This document shows positions 27,357 through 35,808 of a DNA stretch of 64,000 nt, one piece after another (position 1 is the first letter of the stretch; the number at the start of each line of letters is the position of its first letter). The notes under the pieces were generated by a model. The model did no database searches. It was not told the origin of the DNA and saw only the letters and a program-made list of their open reading frames with translations. The stretch covers positions 4,342,501-4,406,500 of the forward strand of contig NZ_CP112998.1 of the NCBI RefSeq assembly GCF_026625565.1, written 5' to 3'. This DNA is from Dyadobacter pollutisoli. Lineage in GTDB: Bacteria; Bacteroidota; Bacteroidia; Cytophagales; Spirosomataceae. Made by a program: the position numbers and the translations under genes.

Positions 27357-30320
27357 ATGAAACATTCCTTCCTTTTTCTTCTTTCCGTTATCCTCTTTCA
27401 TACTTTCAGTTCCAAGGCCCAGATTAGTACACCGCCTAGTTTTTTGCACAGAAATCAGCAATGGGTCGATTCCGTTTTTGCGACACTTACACCGGATGAA
27501 CGCATTGCGCAGCTGATTATGGTAGCGGCAGTTTCGGATGTAAAAAGGGCTGTAATTGATCCCAAAACGAGTAGTCCGGCGGCTGTTGAGAAACTGATCC
27601 GTGAAAATAAAGTAGGGGGTATCGTGTTTTTTCAGGGAGGACCGGTTCCTCAGGCACGCTTGACGAACTACTACCAATCCATTTCCAAAGTACCATTGCT
27701 GGTGGCGATGGACGCGGAATTCGGGCTGGCAATGCGCATTGACAGTACGGTAAGGTATCCATATCAGATGACATTGGGTGCGATTCAGGGCAGCAATGAT
27801 CTGATTTATGAAATGGGTGCCCAGCTTGCCAAACAGGCCAGACGATTGGGAATGCATATCAATTTCGCGCCGGTAGCAGACGTTAACAATAACCCCGATA
27901 ACCCGGTTATCAGCTTTCGCTCTTTTGGCGAAAACAAATATAAAGTCGCCGATAAAGCGGTTGCTTACATGAAAGGAATGCAGGACAACGGCCTGCTAAC
28001 CAGCGCAAAACATTTTCCCGGCCACGGCGACACCGGCGTTGACTCACATTATGACCTGCCATTGATTTCTCACAATACTACCAGAATTGACTCGCTCGAA
28101 TTATATCCGTTCAAGGCCCTGATCAACAATGGCATCAGCGGGATTATGATCGCGCACCTGAGCATTCCCGCTCTTGACAAAACACCTAACCTGCCCTCCA
28201 CACTCTCCAAACCGATCGTGAGCGACTTGCTGAGAAACCAACTAGGATTCGAAGGGTTGATTTATTCGGATGCAATGAATATGAAAGGGGTTACCAAATA
28301 TTTCCCCGACGGCAAAGCCGATGCAATGGGCCTGGAAGCGGGAATGGACTTGCTTGAATTTACCGAAGATGTTTCCAAATCGATTGCGGAGATCAAGAAA
28401 AGCATTGCGGAGGGAAAGATCAGCCAGGCGGAGATTGACTACCGTTGCAGAAAAGTATTGGAAGCAAAAGCCTGGGCCGGACTTAATCATTATAAACCGG
28501 TTGACCTCAACAATCTTTATGAAGACCTGAACCCAAAAGCTGCGGAGTTAAGCAACCGCCTCTTAACGGAAAGAGCGTTGACCATTTTGAAAAACGACAA
28601 CAATCTATTACCCCTGCGGGAGCTTGATACATTAAAAATCGCATCGGTCTCGATTGGCGCGGATACCATTACCACTTTTCAGAAAACACTCGGCCTGTAT
28701 ACCAGCGTTGATCATTTCTTTATCCCCGCAAAAGCTACGGATGTGCAGATTGCTGACTTGCGCTCCAAATTGAAATCATACAATCTGTTTTTAGTCGGCG
28801 TTCATTTGGGAAGTATTTCTCCACGCACGAATTATGGCCTGACTGAGCAGATGAATGCGGTTTTGCAGGAGCTGATTGCTACCAATAAAGCAGTCGTATC
28901 CATTTTTGGGAATCCCTACGCACTGAATAAAATCCAGAAACCCGAGGCTGCAAAAGCATTGATCATGTCGTACCAGCTGACACAGTACACACAGGACTTG
29001 TCGGCTCAGCTGATTTTCGGGGCGATACCCGCGAAAGGTAAGCTGCCAGTGACGGTGAATGCACAGTTTCCATACAATGCAGGAATTGAAACGCCAGCAA
29101 TTGGCAGGTTGAAATACACCATTCCCGAAGAGCTGGGGCTGGATTCCAAAGTCATTACTTTCAAAATCGACTCCATTGCCAATGTTACACTGACGCAAAA
29201 AGCAACGCCGGGCTGCGTGGTCCAGCTGGCAAAAGATGGCAAGGTATTTTTCCGGAAAGCTTACGGCAAGCATACTTACGAAGGCCCGGAACCAGTCAAG
29301 CTGACCGATCTTTATGACCTGGCGTCGGTCACCAAAATTACAGCTTCTACCCTGGCATTGATGAGCCTTTGGGATCAGAAAAAATTTGACCTGGACGCTA
29401 CCATGAAAGATTATTTACCCGATTTTAAAAACTCGAGCAAAGCTGATCTTCAATGGAGACGCGTACTGACGCACAGCGCAAGGCTGAAAGCATTTATTGT
29501 ACTCTGGAAAGAAGCGCAAAATCAGGACGGAAGCTGGAAAAAGAAGACTTTCAGTACCAAGGAATCTAAAAGATACCCTACTTCGGTCGTCGGTGATAGT
29601 CTGTTTATTTTTAAAAATTATGACAAAACCATTTTCAAATCCATCCGCGATTCGCCATTGAACGAAAAGGAAGGATATGTTTACAGCGATCTATCATTCA
29701 TCCTTTATCCGCAGATTGTAAAAAGCCTTTCCGGTGAGAATTTTGAAGATTATCTCAAAAACCATTACTACCATAAATTGGGAGCGAATTCACTGACATT
29801 CAATCCAAAACGTTTTTATAAACTGGAAGACATTGTACCTACCGAAAGAGACACGTTTTTCAGGATGACGCAGCTTCACGGCCAGGTTCACGATGAAGCC
29901 GCTGCGATGCTCGGCGGGCTTAGCGGTCATGCAGGCTTGTTTGGCGATGCCAATGATGTGATGAAAGTGTGGCAAATGTACTTGCAGCAGGGTTACTACG
30001 GTGGTCAGCAGTTGCTGAGCAAGGATGCACTCATTGAATTTACGCGTTATCAATATCCTGAGGAAGGCAGTCGTCGGGGAATCGGTTTTGATAAACCTAC
30101 TTTCAAATATTCAGGCAATGCGCCTAGATACGCCAGTCCGTCGAGTTTCGGGCACACGGGCTACACGGGTATCATGACCTGGGCCGATCCGGCGTGGAAG
30201 CTGAATTACGTTTTTCTTTCCAACCGGGTTTACCCGACGAGAGAGAATAACAAGATCTCAGCACTCAATATCCGGACGGCGATTATGGACGTTGTATACC
30301 AGGAATTGTTAAAAAAGTAA
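27357..30320 (+). CDS. GH3 beta-N-acetylglucosaminidase fused to a beta-lactamase-like domain
   Basis: A 987-residue exported protein (signal peptide to about residue 21). Residues about 30-390 are a GH3 domain of NagZ type: KHFPGHGDTGVDSH (218-231) holds the Asp/His loop typical of beta-N-acetylglucosaminidases, and D305 in IYSDAMNMKGV is the nucleophile position. A GH3 C-terminal domain spans about 400-590. From about 610 comes a serine beta-lactamase/class C-like domain with S657-V-T-K660, Y776-S-D and a HTGYTG motif near the end. Such fusions are typical of Bacteroidota. It is expected to trim peptidoglycan fragments; whether the lactamase-like part is an esterase or peptidase is open. 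Confidence 0.93.
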   Translation: MKHSFLFLLSVILFHTFSSKAQISTPPSFLHRNQQWVDSVFATLTPDERIAQLIMVAAVSDVKRAVIDPKTSSPAAVEKLIRENKVGGIVFFQGGPVPQARLTNYYQSISKVPLLVAMDAEFGLAMRIDSTVRYPYQMTLGAIQGSNDLIYEMGAQLAKQARRLGMHINFAPVADVNNNPDNPVISFRSFGENKYKVADKAVAYMKGMQDNGLLTSAKHFPGHGDTGVDSHYDLPLISHNTTRIDSLELYPFKALINNGISGIMIAHLSIPALDKTPNLPSTLSKPIVSDLLRNQLGFEGLIYSDAMNMKGVTKYFPDGKADAMGLEAGMDLLEFTEDVSKSIAEIKKSIAEGKISQAEIDYRCRKVLEAKAWAGLNHYKPVDLNNLYEDLNPKAAELSNRLLTERALTILKNDNNLLPLRELDTLKIASVSIGADTITTFQKTLGLYTSVDHFFIPAKATDVQIADLRSKLKSYNLFLVGVHLGSISPRTNYGLTEQMNAVLQELIATNKAVVSIFGNPYALNKIQKPEAAKALIMSYQLTQYTQDLSAQLIFGAIPAKGKLPVTVNAQFPYNAGIETPAIGRLKYTIPEELGLDSKVITFKIDSIANVTLTQKATPGCVVQLAKDGKVFFRKAYGKHTYEGPEPVKLTDLYDLASVTKITASTLALMSLWDQKKFDLDATMKDYLPDFKNSSKADLQWRRVLTHSARLKAFIVLWKEAQNQDGSWKKKTFSTKESKRYPTSVVGDSLFIFKNYDKTIFKSIRDSPLNEKEGYVYSDLSFILYPQIVKSLSGENFEDYLKNHYYHKLGANSLTFNPKRFYKLEDIVPTERDTFFRMTQLHGQVHDEAAAMLGGLSGHAGLFGDANDVMKVWQMYLQQGYYGGQQLLSKDALIEFTRYQYPEEGSRRGIGFDKPTFKYSGNAPRYASPSSFGHTGYTGIMTWADPAWKLNYVFLSNRVYPTRENNKISALNIRTAIMDVVYQELLKK

Positions 30321-30385
30321 GATCGATTTCTGAGAAGGAACCCTGATATCTTGCTACATTTGTAACACGCACATTCACTCCAACT

Positions 30386-30712
30386 ATGGCACAACACTAT
30401 CGGTTTGACAAAGAAAAAGCATCCCGCCGACCGGGAATTACCCCCTTGAAGGATGCTATTGATCAGATGCTGGACAAGTACCGGATCAGAAACCGGTTCG
30501 ACCAGTCGTATGTCGTGGCACATTGGGACAAGATCATGGGTTCGGCGATTGCTACCCGTACCAAAACGGTTTACATTAAAGAAAGGACGCTTTTTCTTCA
30601 GATAGAATCGGCTCCGCTACGTAATGAACTTTTCCGCGCCAAAACCAAAATTGTAGAACTGATCAACCGCGAAATGGGGACAGATCTGGTTGAGGATGTG
30701 GTGTTTATTTAG
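30386..30712 (+). CDS. DUF721 (DciA-like) protein
   Basis: A 108-residue protein. The DUF721 pattern is clear: PLKDAIDQMLDKYRIRNRFD, then YVVAHWDKIMGSAIATRTKTVYIKERTLFLQIESAPLRNEL (the W..I.G..IA and L.V...S..... L elements). DciA proteins of this family help load the replicative helicase DnaB in bacteria that lack DnaC. A KH-like fold is expected. It lies 65 bases after the GH3 fusion. The helicase-loading role here is inferred from the family only. Confidence 0.85.
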   Translation: MAQHYRFDKEKASRRPGITPLKDAIDQMLDKYRIRNRFDQSYVVAHWDKIMGSAIATRTKTVYIKERTLFLQIESAPLRNELFRAKTKIVELINREMGTDLVEDVVFI

Positions 30713-30754
30713 TCAGCCGTGGTATCATTAGTGATAACTTAATAAAATAAAGCA

Positions 30755-30973
30755 ATGACAACGCTATTCATTAATACCGAGGACAAAGCGGTTTTGCAAG
30801 CAGTTAGAGCACTTCTTAACGGTTTCAAAGTTCCTTTTGAAGAAGCAAAAGATAAGGAATATGATCCTGAATTTGTTGCGATGGTAAAATTGAGCGAAAA
30901 GCAAATGAAGGCTGGCAAGACCGTTAAACTAGAAGCAGGCGCTAATGTATGGGATCTGATATCTTCGAAATAG
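30755..30973 (+). CDS. Antitoxin of a YoeB-type module (DUF2683-like)
   Basis: A 72-residue protein starting MTTLFINTEDKAVLQAVRAL and ending ANVWDLISSK. It is an acidic/helical small protein of the kind found directly before Txe/YoeB toxins in Bacteroidota (DUF2683-like). Its last 25 bases overlap the start of the toxin reading frame, the standard translationally coupled arrangement. The antitoxin frame is intact although the toxin frame is broken. The role as antitoxin is inferred from position and size. Confidence 0.75.
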   Translation: MTTLFINTEDKAVLQAVRALLNGFKVPFEEAKDKEYDPEFVAMVKLSEKQMKAGKTVKLEAGANVWDLISSK

Positions 30974-31220
30974 AATTTACAGAGCTCGCTATTCTGCATT
31001 TGCAATTCTGGCATAAATCTGGTCAGAAAAATCTCATTAAAAGATCGGAGAACTTATTCAATCAATAAGGGAAACGCCCACTTCCGGGATCGGTAAACCA
31101 GAGCTATTGAAGCATCAGCTTGCTGGAAAATATTCACGCAGAATAAATCAGGAACACCGTATTATTTACGAAATAATAGGCAATACCGTTTACATACTCT
31201 CATTAAAGGGACATTACTAG
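30949..31220 (+). pseudogene. YoeB/Txe-family mRNA interferase, frameshifted
   Basis: From ATG 30949 the frame reads MGSDIFEIEFTELAILHLQF ... KRSENL and then hits a stop at 31066. Moving to the -1 frame at base 31056 gives IQSIRETPTSGIGKPELLKH ... YSRRINQEHRIIYEIIGNTV ... LKGHY, ending at TAG 31218-31220. Joined, the two parts make a complete 90-residue YoeB-like toxin with GIGKPELLKH, the Arg-Arg and EHR segment and the terminal H-Y. A single lost base in an original TTA-ATT would explain it. No canonical slippery heptamer is seen, so programmed shifting is unlikely. A sequencing error remains possible. Confidence 0.85.
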
Positions 31221-31305
31221 TCCCAGGTTAACAATTATTCATGACGACATTGACGACATCTTCTTCCACGTCCACAAGATATCGTCAATGCTTTGACTTA
31301 TTTGA
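31221..31305 (+). other. Short intergenic stretch with an imperfect hairpin
   Basis: TGACGACATCTTC (31248) can pair with CAAGATATCGTCA (31272) with one G-U and one end mismatch. No T run follows, so it is not a classical terminator. It precedes the LD-carboxypeptidase gene by about 20 bases. Confidence 0.35.
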
Positions 31306-32244
31306 ATGAACGAAATAAAGCTTCCGCCTTTTCTGAGGCCAGGTGATAAAATAGGGATAATTGCTCCCGCCAGTGTGGTTAAGTATGACGATATCGTGCC
31401 TGGTATCAATATCTTCAAAAACAAGTGGGGACTGGAAGTGGTAGAAGGTACCACATTACAAAGTGCATTCAATCAATTTTCGGCTTCGGACGCTGTACGT
31501 CTCGCAGACTTGCAGCAGATGCTGGACGATCCTGATATCAAAGCTGTTATCGCCGCACGTGGTGGCTACGGATGCTCCCGGATCGTCGATGGTCTTGATT
31601 TTAATGGTTTTTTAAAATCTCCCAAATGGATTATCGGTTTTAGCGATCTTACTGTGATCCTTTCCCGAATTTACCAGCTCGGTTATGCCAGCCTGCACGC
31701 TCCTATGGCCAAATCCATTACTACGGAAGGCGCGGAAGAAGCTGCTGAATCATTGAGACAAATGCTTTTTGGCGAACAGCCTGCATATACATTTGCATCT
31801 CATTCATTGAACCGTACCGGAAGCACTACCGCCCAGGTTGTAGGCGGAAACCTATGCCTTCTTGCGCATCTGATCGGCTCCGAAACTGAAATCGATACGA
31901 CAGGCAAGATCCTGTTTATTGAGGATATTAATGAATACCTATACAATCTGGACAGAATGATGATCCAGCTGAAAAGAGCTGGAAAGCTGACCAACCTCGC
32001 AGGACTGATTGTAGGACAGTTTACTGATATGAAGGACAATGGTAACCCCTCATTTGGAAAAGATACTTACGAGATCGTTCAAGAGCATGTTGCCGAGTTC
32101 AGCTATCCGGTATGTTACAATTTCCCGGTTGGCCACGTAGGTGACAACAGGGCGATGAGCATTGGTATGAAGGCTTCTCTGGAAGTCGGGGATCATGAGG
32201 TCAATTTCCGTTTTTTGCCACAAGCTCCTGATATTCAGATTTAA
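31306..32244 (+). CDS. LD-carboxypeptidase, S66 family
   Basis: A 312-residue protein that fits LdcA-type peptidases, which remove the terminal D-Ala from tetrapeptides during peptidoglycan recycling. It shows the N-terminal LRPGDKIGIIAPAS, ARGGYGCSRI (85-93), the nucleophile Ser113 in GFSDLT, the Glu in FIEDINEYLY and the His in PVGHVGDNRA. No signal peptide is seen, in keeping with a cytoplasmic recycling enzyme. It is followed after 3 bases by the SDR gene and probably shares its transcript. The GH3/beta-lactamase fusion one kilobase upstream suggests a cell-wall theme. Confidence 0.92.
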   Translation: MNEIKLPPFLRPGDKIGIIAPASVVKYDDIVPGINIFKNKWGLEVVEGTTLQSAFNQFSASDAVRLADLQQMLDDPDIKAVIAARGGYGCSRIVDGLDFNGFLKSPKWIIGFSDLTVILSRIYQLGYASLHAPMAKSITTEGAEEAAESLRQMLFGEQPAYTFASHSLNRTGSTTAQVVGGNLCLLAHLIGSETEIDTTGKILFIEDINEYLYNLDRMMIQLKRAGKLTNLAGLIVGQFTDMKDNGNPSFGKDTYEIVQEHVAEFSYPVCYNFPVGHVGDNRAMSIGMKASLEVGDHEVNFRFLPQAPDIQI

Positions 32245-32247
32245 CAC

Positions 32248-33048
32248 ATGGAAACTTTCAAGGATAAGGTAGTATGGATCACGGGTGCTTCTTCGGGAAT
32301 CGGGGAGGCTATTGCGCTGGCTTTTGCCAAAGAAGGTGCCAAACTGGTGCTAACTGCCCGCCGCGAGGAGGAATTGATCCGCGTGAAAAAACTAACGGGA
32401 CTTCCTGACGGTGACGTACTGGTACTCCCCCTGGATGTAACGGAATTTGAGAAAGCCAAACCTGCTGCTGAGCAGGTTATCAGTCATTTTCAAAGGATTG
32501 ATATCATGGTACACAATGCCGGTGTAAGCCAGCGGTCATACATTCAGGACACAGATCTTGAAGTGTATCAGAGTCTAATGAATGTAAATTTTTACAGTAC
32601 CGTAGCATTAACGAAAGCCGTTTTACCTTACATGACCAAGCAAAAAAGTGGTCATTTTATTGTGATCAGCAGCGTGGCTGGCAAGATTGGCACCATCATG
32701 AGGTCGGGCTATAATGCTGCCAAACATGCCTTGCAGGGATTTTACGATTCTTTGCGCGCTGAGGGTTATAAGGATAATATCAAGGTTACTACGATTTGTC
32801 CGGGCTATATCCGTACCAATATTTCGCTGAATGCATTAAATGAATCCGGCGCTAAATTTGGTAAAATGGATGCCAATCAGGCCAAAGGCATTCCTGCCGA
32901 CGAATGTGCGCGCCAGATCCTGGACGCTGTTAAAAAGGATAAAAAGGAAATCTATATCGGCGGCTTCAAAGAAGTGGCTGCCATATATTTGAAAAGGTTC
33001 TTCCCGAGCATGCTTTTCGATCAGGTCAGGAAGAACATTCCCGAATGA
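32248..33048 (+). CDS. SDR family oxidoreductase
   Basis: A 266-residue classical short-chain dehydrogenase. The nucleotide motif is TGASSGIGEA (residues about 11-20), followed by HNAGVSQ, the catalytic Ser in ISSVAGK and the YNAAK pair (Tyr, Lys). The C-terminal part (KEIYIGGFKEVAAIYLKRFF) resembles the DHRS7-like group, with a hydrophobic/basic tail. NAD(P)-dependent reduction of a small carbonyl compound is expected. It starts 3 bases after the LD-carboxypeptidase stop and converges with the M20 gene 9 bases on. Confidence 0.92.
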   Translation: METFKDKVVWITGASSGIGEAIALAFAKEGAKLVLTARREEELIRVKKLTGLPDGDVLVLPLDVTEFEKAKPAAEQVISHFQRIDIMVHNAGVSQRSYIQDTDLEVYQSLMNVNFYSTVALTKAVLPYMTKQKSGHFIVISSVAGKIGTIMRSGYNAAKHALQGFYDSLRAEGYKDNIKVTTICPGYIRTNISLNALNESGAKFGKMDANQAKGIPADECARQILDAVKKDKKEIYIGGFKEVAAIYLKRFFPSMLFDQVRKNIPE

Positions 33049-33057
33049 CATTCGTTC

Positions 33058-34395
33058 CTATTTACTTTTTGCTTTTTCCAGATAATCTGTTGCCAGCCTG
33101 CTGAGTGAGCGAACTCCTAAAACGAGGCTACCTTCGTCTACGTAAAAGTCAGGTGTATGGTGTGGAGCAGCGTCCGCCACATTTTTCCCTTTGCGCATAC
33201 CACCCAGAAAAAAGAACAAACCGGGTACTTTTTGTTGAAAATAAGAAAAGTCTTCTGCTCCGGTTTTGGCTGGAATCACTTTCACGTTGTCCTTTCCTGC
33301 AACATTTTCAATGGTACCGATCATTCTTTCAGTTAGTGGTATATCATTAAACGTCACCGGATACATTACGTTTATTTTCACCTGCGCCGTCGCTCCCGCG
33401 CTTTCGGCAATGTGCGTGGAGATATCATTGATCCTTTTGTGAATATAGGTATGCATTCCTTCATCAAACGTGCGTATCGTTCCAATCATTTTTACTGATT
33501 CGGGAATGATATTTTCCCTGATACCGCCATTGATTGCTCCAATCGTGACTACCGCCGGTGCCTGGGTGATATTTAAGTTTCTGCTTACAATGGTTTGCAA
33601 GGCAGTCACGATCTGAGAAGATGTCACGATCGGATCCACCCCTGACCACGGATAAGCGCCGTGGGTTTGTTTTCCTTTTACATCAATAGTGAAAAAATCT
33701 ACTGCCGCCATGGTTGCGCCCGGCCTGTATGAAATCTTTCCGACTTCAAGCTGAGAATCAATGTGTAAACCAAAAATGGCTTCAACTTTGGGATTTTCCA
33801 GAACACCTTCTTTCACCATAAGCTGTGCACCACCTTCCTCGCCTGCTGGCGCTGCTTCCTCGGCTGGTTGAAAAATAAACTTGATTGTTCCGGGCAACTC
33901 GCTTTTCACGGACGCCAGCACCTCCGCCACGCCCATCAGGATCGCAATGTGCGTATCATGCCCACAAGCATGCATTACGCCCGTTTTTTGACCATTATAC
34001 TCGGTCACTACTGTTGATTTGAATGGTACATCAACCCTTTCCGTCACCGGCAGTCCGTCCATATCAGCTCTAAGTGCCACCACGGGGCCTGGTTTTCCGC
34101 CTTTCAGAATACCTACCACACCCGTATGAGCGATGCCGGTCGTAACCTCGATTCCCAGTTTCCTTAAATGATTGGCAACTTTTTCAGAGGTTTTGAACTC
34201 CCGGTTGCCGAGTTCGGGATTCTGGTGAAAATCGCGCCGCCATTCCACCAGTTTTTTATCCAGCGTCTGCGCTTTCTGATCTATAGCAGTGTTTATTTTC
34301 GACTGGCTGAATGCCTGGGTGGCAGGAAACACTGCCGGTAACAGCAACAGCGCTTTCAATATAGATTTGGAAAAACGAAATGTAGCGTATGCCAT
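33058..34395 (-). CDS. Secreted M20 family amidohydrolase
   Basis: A 445-residue exported protein (signal peptide about residues 1-30, ending in AFSQ). The M20D pattern is clear: WRRDFHQNPELGNREF, ALRADMDGLPV, the metal-site HACGHDTHIA, EEAAPAGEEGGAQLM and a terminal GAEDFSYF plus APHHTPDF. All metal residues are present. Enzymes of this branch remove acyl groups from amino acids (hippurate, N-acyl, IAA conjugates); substrate unknown. It is monocistronic, with the Sus operon terminator just upstream at 34477-34512. Confidence 0.93.
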   Translation of the reverse strand: MAYATFRFSKSILKALLLLPAVFPATQAFSQSKINTAIDQKAQTLDKKLVEWRRDFHQNPELGNREFKTSEKVANHLRKLGIEVTTGIAHTGVVGILKGGKPGPVVALRADMDGLPVTERVDVPFKSTVVTEYNGQKTGVMHACGHDTHIAILMGVAEVLASVKSELPGTIKFIFQPAEEAAPAGEEGGAQLMVKEGVLENPKVEAIFGLHIDSQLEVGKISYRPGATMAAVDFFTIDVKGKQTHGAYPWSGVDPIVTSSQIVTALQTIVSRNLNITQAPAVVTIGAINGGIRENIIPESVKMIGTIRTFDEGMHTYIHKRINDISTHIAESAGATAQVKINVMYPVTFNDIPLTERMIGTIENVAGKDNVKVIPAKTGAEDFSYFQQKVPGLFFFLGGMRKGKNVADAAPHHTPDFYVDEGSLVLGVRSLSRLATDYLEKAKSK

Positions 34396-34476
34396 GCAGC
34401 GTGTTTCTTAAAAGTTAATAATCAGTCCTAGGAATGCATTTACGCAATATAATACAGAATAGCATTCAAGAAACAC

Positions 34477-34512
34477 ACAGAGGCCCTATCCTGTGAAAGA
34501 TAAGGCCTCTGT
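34477..34512 (-). terminator. Terminator of SusC/D locus 2
   Basis: ACAGAGGCC pairs with GGCCTCTGT around a 18-base loop with an inner TATC/GATA pairing. On the minus strand a T-rich stretch follows. It lies 35 bases past the last gene of the locus. Confidence 0.75.
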
Positions 34513-34546
34513 ATTCAATTCAAATTAAGTTTTCCGGTTTCGGCGA

Positions 34547-35035
34547 TCAATGCTCGTCTTCGCGGAAACCGGTACGACGGTAGCCCGCATATTCGTACTG
34601 TGTGCCCGGGTCATCCGAAAATTCAAATTTTACATAAATAGAATCCGTTTTATTCCCTCCCGGCGTAGTAGCCATGCCTTTCAGGATCTTACCCTCAACC
34701 ACCGATACTTTAATGTCGGGATCGTAAGCATTGCTCAAACCAGGAGCAGCTACAAAGGTCAGGCCCGGAAGGCTAACTTTGGCGACGATTTTCGCAGGCC
34801 ATAATTCATGATCATCCAAAATGAGGTCTGTCTCATTGTTCGCAGCGGTATTTGATGTGGTAATGAGGTTAAAACCCGCACCAATGTCTTCGCCGTCAAC
34901 CAGCACATTGATCCACCATTCACCTGCCATTGCTTGCAACTTGGTCCCTTCGATAGTGGGTTCACTTCCCAGATCGCAGGCTGACATAGAAAGGCCTGCG
35001 ATGAGAATAGCTATATATCCTAAAATCTTATTCAT
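34547..35035 (-). CDS. Lipid-binding-like lipoprotein of Sus locus 2
   Basis: A 162-residue lipoprotein with lipobox SAC (C20), followed by DLGSEPTIEG. The mature part has MAGEWWINVLVDGE near the start, an all-beta pattern and a C-terminal DSIYVKFEFSDDPGTQYEYAGYRRTGF. This matches the Bacteroidota 'lipid-binding putative hydrolase' family that is often the last gene in a SusC/D-DUF5012 operon. No catalytic residues can be pointed to, and the name is historical. It probably binds a ligand at the cell surface. It starts 12 bases after the preceding gene. Confidence 0.75.
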   Translation of the reverse strand: MNKILGYIAILIAGLSMSACDLGSEPTIEGTKLQAMAGEWWINVLVDGEDIGAGFNLITTSNTAANNETDLILDDHELWPAKIVAKVSLPGLTFVAAPGLSNAYDPDIKVSVVEGKILKGMATTPGGNKTDSIYVKFEFSDDPGTQYEYAGYRRTGFREDEH

Positions 35036-35047
35036 TTTTATCTGGTT

Positions 35048-35791
35048 TTAAAATGATACTTGCTTCAATGTAGTTACGAAGGAATAAATGTTCCATTCGG
35101 TAGTCATCACGATTGTTTTAGTTGCAGGGTCAACCGTAAGCGTTTTTGGAGTCACTGGACCACCGAAGCCCAACACTTGCGGAGCACCGCCAAATTTGAA
35201 GTCGTTTTTCGGAATACTGTTCGCAGTAACCTCTAGTCCCGGAGCCAGGTACGCATCCCCAAGCGCCCTTCCCAATGCATACCAACCACCAATGGCATCG
35301 GATATCTGATAAGTATCGGTAGTACCAGGTTTCTTGCGAATAAGTACATACCTCATATTAGTGTACTGAGCACCAGAAGCACCATTTCTAAAAACAGTTG
35401 AGGTGTACAGACCTTCGATCGAGGTTTTCAGGTCACCTGTACAAGCCCTCCATATAACCCGTGATGCATTGGCATCGTAACCATCTTTATTCACGGCACT
35501 ATAGTTGACGGTGTACCTGTCGGGTGTTGCACCGACCTCGGCAGATGTACCACCGCTGATCATTGGCGAAACACTGGTTGTGATTGGAATGGAGGTCCCA
35601 TTCTCAGATGCTGTTACCCCGGGATCTGTGAACGCTGTTCCGCACGGCAAGAGTATCAGTTCGTCACCTTTGTAATCAAAATCAGGAAAATAGGTTATTT
35701 CCGAAATCCCTTCGGTTACTTTCTCTTCTTCACAGGATAAAGAAAGGGCACCTATAAACGCAACGGCTATATATTTTATAAATCTTTTCAT
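35048..35791 (-). CDS. DUF5012-like surface lipoprotein
   Basis: A 247-residue lipoprotein counted from the ATG at 35791 (an in-frame extension to 35821 overlaps the SusD gene and is not used). The lipobox LSC (C20) is followed by EEEKVTEG, a strong surface-export signal in this phylum. Residues about 30-110 form an immunoglobulin-like DUF5011/5012 module (AFTDPGVTASENG, YTVNYSAVNKDGY), and the second half is a ligand-binding-type beta domain with a conserved TYQISDAIGGWYALGRALG. It sits between SusD and the lipid-binding-like gene and probably helps capture the same ligand as the SusC/D pair. Confidence 0.8.
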   Translation of the reverse strand: MKRFIKYIAVAFIGALSLSCEEEKVTEGISEITYFPDFDYKGDELILLPCGTAFTDPGVTASENGTSIPITTSVSPMISGGTSAEVGATPDRYTVNYSAVNKDGYDANASRVIWRACTGDLKTSIEGLYTSTVFRNGASGAQYTNMRYVLIRKKPGTTDTYQISDAIGGWYALGRALGDAYLAPGLEVTANSIPKNDFKFGGAPQVLGFGGPVTPKTLTVDPATKTIVMTTEWNIYSFVTTLKQVSF

Positions 35792-35808
35792 CTGAATATT
35801 GATTTGAA

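Noticed and set aside
31021..31068. Programmed -1 frameshift in the YoeB-like gene
   Set aside because: The shift point (AAC TTA TTC) is not a canonical slippery heptamer and no downstream stem is obvious; a one-base loss is simpler.
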